A stretch of 64,000 nt of DNA, taken from positions 176,210 through 240,209 of the forward strand of contig NZ_JAPDOG010000005.1 of assembly GCF_026013545.1 (NCBI RefSeq), read 5' to 3'. Made by a program: the position numbers and the translations under genes. Below are positions 10,261-19,612 of this stretch, in pieces. Source of the stretch: Defluviimonas salinarum (GTDB lineage Bacteria > Pseudomonadota > Alphaproteobacteria > Rhodobacterales > Rhodobacteraceae). The notes under the pieces were generated by a model. That model made no database searches. It saw nothing but the letters and a program-made list of their open reading frames with translations, and was not told the origin of the DNA. The stretch's first letter is position 1, and every line of letters begins with the position of its first letter.

Positions 10261-10954
10261 CGCGTGCCGCCTCACCGAGAAGCGCCTCGGCAAGCGGGAT
10301 CGCCTCGGGCCGCCCGACATCGCACCAGCCGCCGGCATGAACGGCACCGTAGAGCCGGCCTTCGGCGAGCATCCGGTCCCAAAGCCGGTTCAGAGAGAAC
10401 ACCAGGTCGGGGATTTCCGCGAGGCCGTCGGGCTTGAGGATCTGCGCCCCGGTATAGACGAAGCCCCGGCCGCGGCTGAGCCGCCCCTCGGCATCGAGGT
10501 CGAAGTCGCCGGGTCCGGTATGGCCCGTCGCCCGCTCCCGCGACACGAGCAGCAGGAGCCCGTCCATCTGCCCCGGATCCCAGCCTGCACGAAGCCGGGC
10601 GAGCGCGTTCGGCCCGGTCCAGACCGCATCGGTATTGAGCGTGAAGACCGCGCCGGGACCGAGCAGCGGCAGCGCGTGACGAAGCCCGCCGCCGGTCTCC
10701 ATGATCGTCTCTGTTTCGTCCGAAAACCTCAAATCCGGCCGGTGGGCGAGATGGGCGCGGATCTGGCCGGGCAGGTAATGGAGATTTGCGACAATGCGCC
10801 CGATCCCGGCGCCGTCGGCCTGCGCGAGCGCATGGTCGACGAGCGCCCGTCCGGCGACCTCGATCAGAGGCTTCGGCCGGGTTGCGGTCAGCGCGCGCAT
10901 CCGCGTGCCGAGGCCGGCGGTGAAGAGCATCAGGGCGTCGGGTAGCTGCCGCAT
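10253..10954 (-). CDS. murU: Nucleotidyltransferase, MurU-like (MurNAc-1-P uridylyltransferase)
   Basis: 233 residues with the sugar-nucleotidyltransferase signature LFTAGLGTRM near residue 10 and RPKPLIEVAG near residue 25, then NTDAVW, the metal-binding region. Together with the adjacent anomeric sugar kinase it matches the MurU/AmgK pair that recycles cell-wall MurNAc into UDP-MurNAc. The start at 10954 is preceded by AAGGA; a second ATG nine codons in overlaps the kinase stop as TGATG and is also possible. The sugar specificity is inferred from the pairing. Confidence 0.85.
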   Translation of the reverse strand: MRQLPDALMLFTAGLGTRMRALTATRPKPLIEVAGRALVDHALAQADGAGIGRIVANLHYLPGQIRAHLAHRPDLRFSDETETIMETGGGLRHALPLLGPGAVFTLNTDAVWTGPNALARLRAGWDPGQMDGLLLLVSRERATGHTGPGDFDLDAEGRLSRGRGFVYTGAQILKPDGLAEIPDLVFSLNRLWDRMLAEGRLYGAVHAGGWCDVGRPEAIPLAEALLGEAARDV

Positions 10955-11949
10955 TGGTCCTTGATCCTTTGCACACGCTCCGGGGTCGGTTCGGGCAGCG
11001 CCTCGGCCACCGTCCGGGCGAGGTCCGCCAGCGCGGGATGGGAGAGGTTGCGCTGCAGGTAGCCCCAGACGCGGGGCAGGTAGCCGAGGTAATGCGGCTT
11101 GCCGAAATGCAGCGTCAGCCGGGCGAAGACGCCGACGATCCTGAGCGCGCGCTGGGCGCCAAGAAGGGCGTAGACGGCGGCGAACTGGTCGGCGTCGCGC
11201 CCGATCGCGGAGGTGTAGCGGGCGAGCATCGCCGTTTCAGTCTCGGGCGACACATCGCGGCGGGCGTCCTGCAGCAGCGACACGAGATCGTAGGCCGGAT
11301 GCGCCGCGACCGCGTCCTGGAAGTCGAGGAGGCCGAGCCGGGCGTGGCCCTGCCGCTCGGGCAGCCAGATCAGGTTCTCGGCGTGGAAGTCGCGGAGCGC
11401 GGTGACCAAGGCAGGGTCGGCGAGGCGGCGGTACGTTTCCGCGATCTGCTCCGGCAGCGCCAACGCGGCCGGCGTCTCGGCCGCGCCGATGCCGGGCAGA
11501 TACCAGCGCGGGGTGAGCGTCACCAGTGCCGCCAGCGCCGGGCCGTCGAGCGGCGCGACGAAGTCCGGCGGGGCGTGGTGGTGGAGGTCGGTGAGGAAAT
11601 CGGTCGCCGCCGTGTAGAGCGGGCGCTCCCGCGCCGGATCTTCCGCCACGAGCCGCGCCACGAGCGCGTCGCCGAGATCTTCGAGGAGCAGGAACCCAGC
11701 GCCGTGATCGGCTGCGAGGACCACCGGGGCGGAATAACCTTGACCCGAAAGCCAGTCCGCCATCCGCGCAAAGCGCTCGGTGCTTTCGCCGCGCTCGGGC
11801 GGCGCGTCCATCAGCACGGCGGGGCGGCCGTCCAGCCGCAACCGTTCATAGCGCCGGGCCGAGGCGTCGCCGGCGAGGGCGGATCGGTCCGCGCCATCCC
11901 AGCCTGCGGCGGCGAGGAACCGTTGGGTGAGATCCGCGCGGTCAGCCAT
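10930..11949 (-). CDS. amgK: Aminoglycoside-phosphotransferase-like sugar kinase, AmgK-like
   Basis: 339 residues of the APH kinase fold: DASARRYERLRL at the N-terminus, the catalytic-loop segment DFHAENLIW and the metal-binding LGLLDFQDAV in the second half. AmgK phosphorylates MurNAc/GlcNAc at the anomeric carbon, supplying the substrate for MurU next door. It overlaps tsaE by 8 bp upstream and the nucleotidyltransferase by up to 25 bp downstream, a typical tsaE-amgK-murU-addB arrangement. Confidence 0.88.
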   Translation of the reverse strand: MADRADLTQRFLAAAGWDGADRSALAGDASARRYERLRLDGRPAVLMDAPPERGESTERFARMADWLSGQGYSAPVVLAADHGAGFLLLEDLGDALVARLVAEDPARERPLYTAATDFLTDLHHHAPPDFVAPLDGPALAALVTLTPRWYLPGIGAAETPAALALPEQIAETYRRLADPALVTALRDFHAENLIWLPERQGHARLGLLDFQDAVAAHPAYDLVSLLQDARRDVSPETETAMLARYTSAIGRDADQFAAVYALLGAQRALRIVGVFARLTLHFGKPHYLGYLPRVWGYLQRNLSHPALADLARTVAEALPEPTPERVQRIKDQCGSYPTP

Positions 11950-12460
11950 GCCGGTCTGCCTTGGCCAGTGCGAGCCGAGCCAGAACCGGAGCCCATCGCG
12001 GACCGGATGCCGAGAGGCATGCCCGTCGGGTCTCTCCTTCGGGCAAGGGTGAAAGCCGCAGGGTCAGGGCACTGCCGGGACGATAATCGCCCAGCCGGTC
12101 GGGCCATTCGACGAGGCAGATCGCGGTCTCGAACGCCTCGTCAAGCCCGAGTTCCGCAACCTCCTCCGGCGCGGTCAGGCGATAGAGGTCGGCGTGCCAG
12201 ATCTCAGTGCCGTCCACCTCGTAGACCTGGACGAGCGTGTAGGTCGGTGACGGAACATCCTCGATCCGTCCGGCAGCGCGCAGGCGCGCCTGGATCAGGC
12301 TGCGGGCGAAATGGGATTTTCCGGCGCCGATCGGCCCCTCGATCAGGATCACGTCGCCGGGTCCGAGCTGCTTGCCCAGCGATTCGGCAAGCGCGGTCGT
12401 CGCCTCCGGTGTCGGCAGGATCATGGTCGCAGCGGCGGGATCGGGTCGGGCATCGGTCAT
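11942..12460 (-). CDS. tsaE: tRNA threonylcarbamoyladenosine biosynthesis ATPase TsaE
   Basis: 172 residues. P-loop IEGPIGAGKSHFAR near residue 45 and the PSPTYTLVQVYE segment are typical of TsaE, the ATPase that works with TsaB and TsaD to make t6A37 on ANN-decoding tRNAs. tsaD is encoded at 23986-25080. The first ATG gives a slightly long N-terminus; a second ATG 12 codons in is also plausible, and neither has a strong ribosome-binding site. Confidence 0.9.
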   Translation of the reverse strand: MTDARPDPAAATMILPTPEATTALAESLGKQLGPGDVILIEGPIGAGKSHFARSLIQARLRAAGRIEDVPSPTYTLVQVYEVDGTEIWHADLYRLTAPEEVAELGLDEAFETAICLVEWPDRLGDYRPGSALTLRLSPLPEGETRRACLSASGPRWAPVLARLALAKADRHG

Positions 12461-12511
12461 GCGCCGACTTTTACCGGCTGGCGGCCGGCCCGCAAGGCGA
12501 TTGCGGCGGCG

Positions 12512-14110
12512 TCAGAGCGTGGCGAGATCGAGCGCCGCGGCCGAGGCCCTGCCGCCCTCGCGCGGTCGTCCTCCCGCCCCGTCGTCCTCCCTGCGCACGA
12601 AGCCGACAAGCGTCGCGCCGCCGGCGAGCGGCACGCAGCGGCAGCCGAGCAGCTCTCCTCCGGCGAGGCTGATCTCCGCCGACCAGACGGTGCGTTCGCC
12701 GATCGCGCCGACGAAGTCGCGGATCTCGCCCCAGACCGGCGTCGGCTCCGAGCGTCCCTGCCAGATCCGTCTCGAGTCCGCGATCGTGGGGGTGCCGAGC
12801 GTCGAACCGGTTTCGACGCCCCAGAGCCGATCGTAGGCGGCATTCGACAGGATCAGCTCACCGGCCGTCGAAAAGACCGCGATCGCCTCGCGCAGAGTGT
12901 CGACGACCGATTGGCCGAGCGCCACCTCGGATCGGAAGTGGCGCGTCAGAGCGATCTCGGAGCTGATATCCTCGATCTGGAAGGCAACGGCGCCGTCGGG
13001 ATGCGGACGACCGGTAACCCGGTAGGTCTGGCCCGAAGGCAGGGTCCAGGTGTCCTCGTACAGCCCGGATTCGGCAGCTTTCTCCAGTTCCGACATCTGT
13101 TGGCGCCAGCCGTGGTAGTCCTTCGGCTCGGGAATCACGCGCGCTTCGCGCAGGCGGTCGAGGAAGGAGACGAGCGACGGTCGCGAGGACAGGAAATCGA
13201 CGCCGAGCGAGGTCAGGTCCACGAGCGCCGGGTTGAAGAGCGCGAGCTGGCGCTTGCGGTCAAAAACCGCGAGGCCGATCGGAAGATGCGCGAAGGTCTT
13301 GGTGAGGGTTTGCAGGAACTCCCGCAGGGAAGATTCAGCCCTCACCTCGCGATCGGCAGGAAGGGCGAAGTTCAGCGTGCCGGTCGCGGCCGGAACGCTG
13401 TGGCACTCGTACCAGCGCATGGATTTTCCGGTGCCGGTGGACAGCTTCTGACGCCTCGGTTCGTGCGTCTCCGCCGTGGCGGCGGCGAAGAGCGGCGGCA
13501 GCGGCCAAGTCAGGCCGCCTTTCTCGACCCCGCGCTGCTCGGTGATCCGGTCGAGATAGGCCGGGTTAGCCCAGTTGACCGCGCCCTCGGCTGTCGTGCG
13601 CCAGACCGGCATTGGCGCGGCCGCGAGAGTCTCGCGCAGAGCCTCCAGTTCCTGGCGCTCCGCGCGATGGCTCAACGCATCCACGACGACATTTTGGCCT
13701 TCGGCGGAAAGATCGGTGATCGTCACGCGCGTCACCCCGTCAAGCCATTCCGCAGAGACGCGGATCTCGGCTTCGCCACGGCTCTCGAGTTCGACCTCCC
13801 CTCGGTCAGGCAGGCTGGCGAAAGCGTCGTCGATGCCGTCGACCCGCTGCGAGAGGAATGTGTGCAGGCGCTGCCATTCCGTGCCTGAACCCGGAATCGC
13901 CTTCAGCAGATCGCGCGCGGACCGGGTCGAATCGATCAGTTCGTCATCGGCAAACAGGAACACCGCCTGCTCGAGCGCGCGGATATTCCCGGACAGGCTG
14001 GACGCCGGGTTGCGGCGCTGAGGAAGAAACGACAACAAGAACAACGCGGCGACGGCCGAACCGAGTGATGTTGCAAAGAGGATGGCAGCCTGGGCAAACA
14101 GTTCAATCAT
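12512..14110 (-). CDS. PAS-domain membrane-anchored signalling protein
   Basis: 532 residues from the ATG encoding MIELFAQAAILFATSLGSAV, a single N-terminal transmembrane helix; the frame continues 15 codons upstream. At least three PAS-like modules follow (around residues 120-220, 250-340 and 400-510). No His-kinase H-box or ATPase domain is visible, so it looks like a sensor without an output domain. It is the most upstream gene of the tsaE-addAB-trxA run and lies just beyond regB on the same strand. The ligand is unknown. Confidence 0.75.
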   Translation of the reverse strand: MIELFAQAAILFATSLGSAVAALFLLSFLPQRRNPASSLSGNIRALEQAVFLFADDELIDSTRSARDLLKAIPGSGTEWQRLHTFLSQRVDGIDDAFASLPDRGEVELESRGEAEIRVSAEWLDGVTRVTITDLSAEGQNVVVDALSHRAERQELEALRETLAAAPMPVWRTTAEGAVNWANPAYLDRITEQRGVEKGGLTWPLPPLFAAATAETHEPRRQKLSTGTGKSMRWYECHSVPAATGTLNFALPADREVRAESSLREFLQTLTKTFAHLPIGLAVFDRKRQLALFNPALVDLTSLGVDFLSSRPSLVSFLDRLREARVIPEPKDYHGWRQQMSELEKAAESGLYEDTWTLPSGQTYRVTGRPHPDGAVAFQIEDISSEIALTRHFRSEVALGQSVVDTLREAIAVFSTAGELILSNAAYDRLWGVETGSTLGTPTIADSRRIWQGRSEPTPVWGEIRDFVGAIGERTVWSAEISLAGGELLGCRCVPLAGGATLVGFVRREDDGAGGRPREGGRASAAALDLATL

Positions 14111-14216
14111 CACCAACTCGCTTCTTCCCCGGAGAACCTTTCTCTCTTGGTACACTTCGCCTAATGCGTCAAAGAGGCGTTAATATTACAACCATTGGGC
14201 GAATTGGTGGCGGGTG

Positions 14217-15632
14217 TTAGGTATCGATCCGCCGGTTCTCCCCGAGCCCGCCGGAGCGGACCGCCTCGATTCGCGATCGGGGCCAGGTCACCTCGATGAC
14301 GGCGCCGCTCCGGGCCGGGCGCTCGTCCTCCGACAGGAACGGATCGGCGCCGTTGGCGAAGCGCAGCCGGGCGCCGGTCCGCTCGAGCAGCGTCTTGGCG
14401 ATGAAGAGCCCGAGGCCCATCCCGTCGTATTCCGGCCGCTGGGCCCGGATCTCGTCGCGCCGATGGCGCATGAAGGGATCGCCGATGCGGCCGATGAGAT
14501 GGGGCGGAAAGCCGTCGCCGTCGTCGGCGATCCGCACGGTCACGGTCTGATCGGTCCAGGACGCGTCGACCCAGACGCGCTCGCGCGCGAAATCGACCGC
14601 GTTCTGGATCAGGTTGCGCAGGCCGTGAATGATCTCGGGCCGGCGCGCGATCACCGGTTGGTGCGGGTCCGCCTGCGGGTCGTCGCCGATGTCGAACGCC
14701 AGGGTCTTGCCCCGGCCGAGATGCGGCTCGGCGGCCTCGCGCAGCACCGCGGCGAGCGGCGCGCTGCGCAGATGCAGGTCATCCTTCCCGGCCCGGCCCA
14801 TCGACCGCAGGATGTCGCGGCAGCGGTCCGCCTGTTGGCGGATCAGCTCGGCATCCGAACGCAGTTCCGGCCTGTCGGCGAGTTCTTCCGCAAGCTCGGT
14901 GCTGACGAGCTTGATCGTGGCGAGCGGCGTGCCCAGTTCGTGCGCGGCCGCGGCGACGACTCCGCCGAGATCGGTCAGCTTCTGCTCGCGGGCCAGTGCC
15001 ATCTGGGCGGCAAGCAGCGCATCGCCCATCGAATGGATCTCGGAGGCGATGCGGCGCGCGTAGAGGCCGAGGAACACCACGCCGATGACGATGGCGAGCC
15101 AGAAGCCGAAGCCGAAGATCGGCGGAACCACGACCGGGCTGCCGTCGATCGTCCGAAGCGGCATGTGCACGAAGGCGATCAGGGTCACGAGCGCGATCGT
15201 GACGATCCCGATGAAGACCGTCGCGCGGGTCTGCAGCGCCGTCGCCGCGATCGTCGCCGGTGCGAGGATCAGGAGCGCGAAGGGATTGTTGAGCCCGCCG
15301 GTGAGAAACAGCAGCAACGCGAGTTGCGAGGTGTCGAACAGGAGCGTCAGCGCCGCCTCGGTTTCGGTCAGGCGCTTGTTGCGCGGATAGATCGAGATCG
15401 CCGCGAGGTTGACGACGACGGCCGAGCCGACCACCGCGAAGCAAAGCCCGAGGTCGAGGTCGATGCTGTAGTATTTCCACGCGACCAGCAGCGCCGCGGC
15501 CTGGCCGAAGACCGCGGTCCAGCGCAGCAGGACGAGGGTGGTGAGCCGAACCCAGTCGCTGTGGGCAATGCGCTCCATGCGGTCGGGTCCGGGACTTTGC
15601 GTCGGGGTGCCGGGGTCCGGCTGGGTCATCAC
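14217..15632 (-). CDS. regB: Redox sensor histidine kinase RegB/PrrB
   Basis: 471 residues. Six hydrophobic segments fill the first ~190 residues, with the ubiquinone-binding motif GGLNNPF between two of them. The cytoplasmic part has the H-box AHELGTPLATI (autophosphorylated His), then RCRDILRSMG holding the single redox-active Cys known in RegB, then the ATPase region DDGDGFPPHLIGRIGD and GMGLGLFIAK. It senses aerobic respiration and quinone state and phosphorylates RegA. It is divergent from senC, the standard layout, sharing an 87-bp promoter region. Confidence 0.95.
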   Translation of the reverse strand: MMTQPDPGTPTQSPGPDRMERIAHSDWVRLTTLVLLRWTAVFGQAAALLVAWKYYSIDLDLGLCFAVVGSAVVVNLAAISIYPRNKRLTETEAALTLLFDTSQLALLLFLTGGLNNPFALLILAPATIAATALQTRATVFIGIVTIALVTLIAFVHMPLRTIDGSPVVVPPIFGFGFWLAIVIGVVFLGLYARRIASEIHSMGDALLAAQMALAREQKLTDLGGVVAAAAHELGTPLATIKLVSTELAEELADRPELRSDAELIRQQADRCRDILRSMGRAGKDDLHLRSAPLAAVLREAAEPHLGRGKTLAFDIGDDPQADPHQPVIARRPEIIHGLRNLIQNAVDFARERVWVDASWTDQTVTVRIADDGDGFPPHLIGRIGDPFMRHRRDEIRAQRPEYDGMGLGLFIAKTLLERTGARLRFANGADPFLSEDERPARSGAVIEVTWPRSRIEAVRSGGLGENRRIDT

Positions 15633-15719
15633 GGGTCCTGTTGTCGCATTCCGACGCTACCGATTGATAGTCGGCGCCGGATGCGCGATCAATGGCGCCG
15701 CTCAAACCGGGGGAACGAG

Positions 15720-16352
15720 ATGCCGATATCGACCAGAACCTACGCCGCCGCGGCGGTCTCTGCCGTGGCGATCGGATTGGTCGCGATCTATGCGGTCACC
15801 GTGAATGGCGCCGATCGGTTCGAGGCCTGCCGGGAGAGCCGGATCTCCGGCGGCGCCGCGGCGATCGGTGGAGCGTTCACCCTGACCGACGAGGACGGGC
15901 GCAGCGTGACCGAGCGCGATGTTCTCACGAAACCGAGCCTCGTCTATTTCGGATATACCTTCTGCCCGGATATCTGCCCGGCCGATACCGGGCGAAATGC
16001 CGAAGCCGTCGATATCCTCGAGGAGATGGGATACGAGGTCACCCCGGTCATGATCTCCGTCGACCCGAAGCGCGACACGCCCGAGGTTCTGAAGGAATGG
16101 ACCGATTATATTCATCCGCGAATGATTGGCCTTACCGGAACCGATGAACAAATCAACACGGTCGCCAAGAGCTACCGTACTTATTTCAAGGTTCCCGACA
16201 GTCCCGGCGACGACTTTTATCTGGTCGATCATATGACCCAGACCTATCTGATGCTGCCGGAAATCGGCTTTGCCGACTTTTTCTCGCGCGACGATACGCC
16301 CGAGGACATCGCGAGCCGGACCGCCTGCTTCGTCGAGGCCGCGCGGGAGTGA
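15720..16352 (+). CDS. senC: SCO1/SenC/PrrC family protein
   Basis: 210 residues beginning at the ATG preceded by GGGGGAACGAG; a much longer open frame upstream is antisense to regB. An N-terminal membrane anchor (residues 8-28) precedes a thioredoxin fold with the copper-binding CPDIC motif in TFCPDICPAD and the conserved His in DHMTQTYL. SCO proteins deliver copper to cytochrome oxidase and in this lineage modulate the Reg/Prr signal. First gene of senC-regA-hvrA. Confidence 0.95.
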   Translation: MPISTRTYAAAAVSAVAIGLVAIYAVTVNGADRFEACRESRISGGAAAIGGAFTLTDEDGRSVTERDVLTKPSLVYFGYTFCPDICPADTGRNAEAVDILEEMGYEVTPVMISVDPKRDTPEVLKEWTDYIHPRMIGLTGTDEQINTVAKSYRTYFKVPDSPGDDFYLVDHMTQTYLMLPEIGFADFFSRDDTPEDIASRTACFVEAARE

Positions 16353-16409
16353 AATTGACCACCGCCGCCGGACACCCTAGAACCGGGTGAAACCGAATGC
16401 GGGGAAACC

Positions 16410-16964
16410 ATGGCCGAAGACGACCTTGACGAACTTGGACCCGACCGGACGCTGCTCCTGGTCGACGATGATGCGCCCTTCGTCAGCCGCTTGGCGCGCG
16501 CGATGGAGAAGCGTGGTTTTCGACCCGAAACCGCCGAAAGCGTTGCCGAGGGCCGTGCCATCGCCCAGTCCCGCCCGCCGGCCTTCGCGGTCGTCGATCT
16601 GAGGCTCGGTGATGGCAACGGGCTCGACGTCGTGGAAGTCCTGCGCGAGCGGCGGCCCGATTGCCGGGTCGTGGTGCTGACCGGATATGGCGCGATCGCG
16701 ACGGCGGTCGCTGCGGTGAAGATCGGCGCGGTCGATTACCTGTCGAAACCCGCCGACGCCAATGACATTACCAACGCGCTGCTGTCGCGCAGCGAGAGCC
16801 ATCCGCCGCCGCCGGAAAATCCGATGTCCGCGGACCGCGTCCGCTGGGAACATATTCAACGCGTTTACGAGCTTTGCGACCGCAATATCTCCGAAACCGC
16901 GCGGCGGCTGAGCATGCATCGGCGCACGCTTCAGAGGATATTGGCGAAACGCAGCCCTAAATAA
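16410..16964 (+). CDS. regA: Redox response regulator RegA/PrrA
   Basis: 184 residues. The receiver domain (1-125) has the acidic pair in LLVDDDAPF and the phosphoacceptor Asp63 in VVDLRLGDG, the same number as in PrrA. A proline linker PPPPEN is followed by a Fis-type helix-turn-helix ending RRLSMHRRTLQRILAKR. It activates photosynthesis, CO2 and N2 fixation and respiratory genes under low oxygen. It lies 57 bp after senC and 100 bp before the H-NS-like gene. Confidence 0.96.
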   Translation: MAEDDLDELGPDRTLLLVDDDAPFVSRLARAMEKRGFRPETAESVAEGRAIAQSRPPAFAVVDLRLGDGNGLDVVEVLRERRPDCRVVVLTGYGAIATAVAAVKIGAVDYLSKPADANDITNALLSRSESHPPPPENPMSADRVRWEHIQRVYELCDRNISETARRLSMHRRTLQRILAKRSPK

Positions 16965-17064
16965 ACTGGAAACGCAACGAATAAGGCGCTAGTACCGATC
17001 AAGGTATATCGGGGATCCATCCCATCTGGCCCGAATACGTGAATAGAAACTAGGGAGCGTCTCC

Positions 17065-17379
17065 GTGAAAACTGATCTCGATACAATGTCGCTGAAAGAG
17101 CTCAAGGCCCTTCAGGCGCAGGTCACGAAAAAGATCGACGATTACGAGGAGCGCAAGAAGCGCGAGGCGCTTGCCGCGATCAAGGAACAGGCCCAGGCCA
17201 TGGGCTTCTCGCTTTCCGAATTGGTCGAGGTGGAGCCGGTCAAGAAAAGAAAACCCGCCCAGCCGAAATACGCCAATCCGGAAAACCGTTCGGAAACCTG
17301 GACCGGACGCGGACGCCGGCCGCGCTGGGTCGAAGCCGCGCTCAAGGCCGGCAAATCGCTCGATGATCTCGCGATTTAA
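17065..17379 (+). CDS. hvrA: H-NS family DNA-binding protein HvrA
   Basis: 104 residues from a GTG preceded by GGGAGCG. An N-terminal coiled-coil oligomerisation region (about residues 5-55) precedes the H-NS-type DNA-binding core with TWTGRGRRPRWVEAAL. HvrA is the trans-acting light/oxygen regulator encoded after regA in Rhodobacter capsulatus, so position and sequence agree. Its stop codon overlaps the convergent LysR stop by 4 bp. Confidence 0.88.
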   Translation: MKTDLDTMSLKELKALQAQVTKKIDDYEERKKREALAAIKEQAQAMGFSLSELVEVEPVKKRKPAQPKYANPENRSETWTGRGRRPRWVEAALKAGKSLDDLAI

Positions 17380-18257
17380 ACATTCGCCAGCAACCAGCGC
17401 ATGAAAATCCGTGCCGGGCGCCGCAGCGGGCCCGGCGGCGTCACGATGTAATAGCCCGGATTGTCGTCCTCCGTCTCGACGGCGATCCGCATCTCGCCGG
17501 CGCGCAGATCGGATTCGACAAGTGCCGCGCTCGTTATATGCAGCCCGTATCCCTGTCGTGCCGCCGAGAGGGCAAGCTCCTCGGTGGCGAATTCGGTGAT
17601 GTTCAGCCGGTCGGGATCGAGCCCGGTGCAGCAGGCGATCCACTGCCGCTGTTCCGGCCAGTCCGGTTCGAGGATCCACGGTAGCCGCGACATCTCCTCA
17701 AGGCTCAGCGGCCCGGGGCCGCGAAACAGCCTGCTCGCCCCGACGACGATGTAGCGCGCCGAGGTGAGGTAGGTCGCCTCGACACCGGGCCAGCTGCCCT
17801 CGCCGAAACGGATGCCGAAGTCGATCCGCTCGCGCCGGAGGTCGAGAACACGCGGATCGGGGCGGAGCGAGACCGCGACCTCAGGGTGCTCGGACCAGAA
17901 CCGACCGAGCCGCGGCATCAGCCAGTTGCTCGCGAAGGTCGGGGTGAGCGTCACCGTCACCGGGCGATCCGCCCCGCCTTCGCGCAGTTCTTCCAGGACG
18001 GCCTGGATCGCGCCGAACCCCTCCGACAGCGAAGCGGCCAGCCGGGCGCCGTCCTCGGTCAGCGCGACCGCCCGCCCGTCGCGGCGCAGGAGGGCAAGGT
18101 CGAGATGCGCCTCAAGCGCGCGCACCTGCTGGGCCACCGCGGCATGGGTGACGTTGAGTGCCCGCGCCGCCGCGCTGAAACCGCCGAGCCGGGCGGTCGC
18201 CTCGAAGGCGCGAAGCGCCGGAAGCGGCGGGAAATGAAGCCAGTCCAGATCAGGCAT
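17376..18257 (-). CDS. LysR-type regulator, possible HvrB
   Basis: 293 residues of GcvA-like LysR architecture: HTH in residues 5-65 (FSAAARALNVTHAAVAQQVR) and a substrate-binding domain from residue 95. In R. capsulatus the LysR regulator HvrB is encoded beside hvrA and controls ahcY, which is also nearby here (19733). This gene is therefore a candidate hvrB, but the sequence alone does not separate it from other GcvA-like regulators. It is divergent from the DUF1127 gene. Confidence 0.8.
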   Translation of the reverse strand: MPDLDWLHFPPLPALRAFEATARLGGFSAAARALNVTHAAVAQQVRALEAHLDLALLRRDGRAVALTEDGARLAASLSEGFGAIQAVLEELREGGADRPVTVTLTPTFASNWLMPRLGRFWSEHPEVAVSLRPDPRVLDLRRERIDFGIRFGEGSWPGVEATYLTSARYIVVGASRLFRGPGPLSLEEMSRLPWILEPDWPEQRQWIACCTGLDPDRLNITEFATEELALSAARQGYGLHITSAALVESDLRAGEMRIAVETEDDNPGYYIVTPPGPLRRPARIFMRWLLANV

Positions 18258-18355
18258 ATGATAGCTCTACTAACAGATCAGAAATCCTTCTGACTCGCTG
18301 TTTTCCCTCATAATAGCTATTTTCTCTCCATCAAATCCAGTCGGAGGACAAAAAA
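18258..18355. promoter_or_regulatory. Shared divergent promoter of LysR gene and DUF1127 gene
   Basis: 98 bp between two divergent genes, noticeably A+T-rich compared with the surroundings. It contains TATGATAGC and TAATAGCTAT segments that could serve as -10 or LysR-box halves, and ends with the strong ribosome-binding site GGAGGACAAAAAA before the DUF1127 ATG. LysR regulators usually bind such shared intervals. No exact operator can be assigned. Confidence 0.5.
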
Positions 18356-18508
18356 ATGTTAACCGTTCTTGCAGATACCTTCCGCATCGCTACGTTCCAG
18401 AACCGCGGCCCGTCGACTCGTGACCGCGATGCCGAGCGCCGCCGTCTGCGCCGGGAACTCGCCGATCTCGACGACCACCTGATGCGCGACATCGGGCTTT
18501 GGCGGTGA
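18356..18508 (+). CDS. DUF1127 small protein
   Basis: 50 residues, starting at an ATG with a perfect upstream GGAGG. The C-terminal arginine-rich segment RELADLDDHLMRDIGL is the DUF1127 (YjiS-like) signature. These very small proteins in alphaproteobacteria are linked to phosphate and carbon metabolism, RNA turnover and stress, and one is needed for normal colony physiology. It is divergent from the LysR gene, so it is a likely regulatory target. Confidence 0.85.
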   Translation: MLTVLADTFRIATFQNRGPSTRDRDAERRRLRRELADLDDHLMRDIGLWR

Positions 18509-18512
18509 GGTG

Positions 18513-19115
18513 TCAGGCAAACACTTCCTTCATCAAGGCCGCGTGCCGGGCGATGAACTCGGCACGCACCTCGACCGGCGGGCGGAGCCGGATCGACAGG
18601 CCCCGCACCGTCATCGCATCGGGCACGCCAAAGAAACGGTCGGCCTCGGCGCGGGAAAAGCCGGCTATCTGCACGGCTTCGAGCCAGGCCGAGAGTCGGT
18701 CGGCATGCTTGATCGCCGTCTTTATCGCGGCGGGAAGCTCGCCCGGCAGGCCGAACCGCAGATGCACGGCGACGGACAGCCGCTCGTCCAGCGCCTCGTA
18801 ACCGGGCCCGACGGCGGCCTTCACCGGGCTGATCATGTCGCCGATGACATATTCCGGCGCATCATGCAAAAGCGCCGCCAGCCGCCAGCGCGCCGCGATG
18901 CCGGGATTCGCACGGGCGAAGATCTCCTCGACCAGCAGCGAATGCTCGGCCACCGAATAGGGAAAATCGCCGACCGTCTGGCCGTTCCAGCGCGCGACGA
19001 AGGCGAGGCCATGCGCGATGTCCTCGATCTCCACGTCGAGCGGCGTCGGGTCGAGAAGGTCGAGCCGGCGGCCCGACAGCATGCGTTGCCAGGCACGGGC
19101 GGGTTTCGGGGGCAT
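18513..19115 (-). CDS. HD-domain phosphohydrolase (YfbR-like)
   Basis: 200 residues with the HD metal-binding signature: H in SVAEHSLLVEE (about residue 56), HD in ALLHDAPEYVIGD (about residue 84) and a final D in IKHADRLSAW. This matches the 5'-deoxynucleotidase / YfbR-type HD family. The substrate is presumably a nucleotide, but that is inferred from the family. It is convergent with the DUF1127 gene with only 4 bp between stop codons. Confidence 0.85.
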   Translation of the reverse strand: MPPKPARAWQRMLSGRRLDLLDPTPLDVEIEDIAHGLAFVARWNGQTVGDFPYSVAEHSLLVEEIFARANPGIAARWRLAALLHDAPEYVIGDMISPVKAAVGPGYEALDERLSVAVHLRFGLPGELPAAIKTAIKHADRLSAWLEAVQIAGFSRAEADRFFGVPDAMTVRGLSIRLRPPVEVRAEFIARHAALMKEVFA

Positions 19116-19282
19116 CGGTCTTCGGTCCTTGTCGGTCGGGCCCGCTCGCGCGGGGTCGCGGAATTGTGTCGCGTCGTTAATGGCGACGACGGTGCATCAC
19201 CCATATCTCTCCTTCACAGCATTCTGCAACGCGGGCGGCGCCGCCCGGCATGGCGGACCGCCGGAAACGGAAAGGAAACGCC

Positions 19283-19612
19283 ATGTTCAAACGCATCTTC
19301 ACCTCGGCCATGATCCTCGGCGCCGCCGCGATGGCGCCCCCGGCCCTCGCGCAGTCGCAGCTCTCCTGCGCCGACCGCGACGAGATGACGGAAACCCTGT
19401 CGCGCAAATACAGCGAGAGCCTGACAGGCGCCGGGCTGCAGAGCTCCAAGCGGCTCGTCGAATTGTGGAGTTCGGCCGAGACCGGCACCTTTTCGATCAT
19501 CATTACGCGCCCGAACGGCATGAGCTGTCTCGTTGCCTCAGGAGAGTACTGGCAACTCACGCCACCCTCCGCCGCCGATGCGGCCGACGACGCCGAACCG
19601 GCGTCGGGCTGA
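19283..19612 (+). CDS. Small secreted protein of unknown function
   Basis: 109 residues from the ATG preceded by GGAAAGG. A Sec signal peptide (MFKRIFTSAMILGAAAM) ends with cleavage site ALAQS, so the mature protein is periplasmic. The mature part contains two cysteines (SCADRDEM and SCLVASGEYW) that could form a disulfide and has an acidic, alanine-rich C-terminus. No family is recognised. It lies upstream of ahcY on the same strand, 120 bp away. Confidence 0.75.
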   Translation: MFKRIFTSAMILGAAAMAPPALAQSQLSCADRDEMTETLSRKYSESLTGAGLQSSKRLVELWSSAETGTFSIIITRPNGMSCLVASGEYWQLTPPSAADAADDAEPASG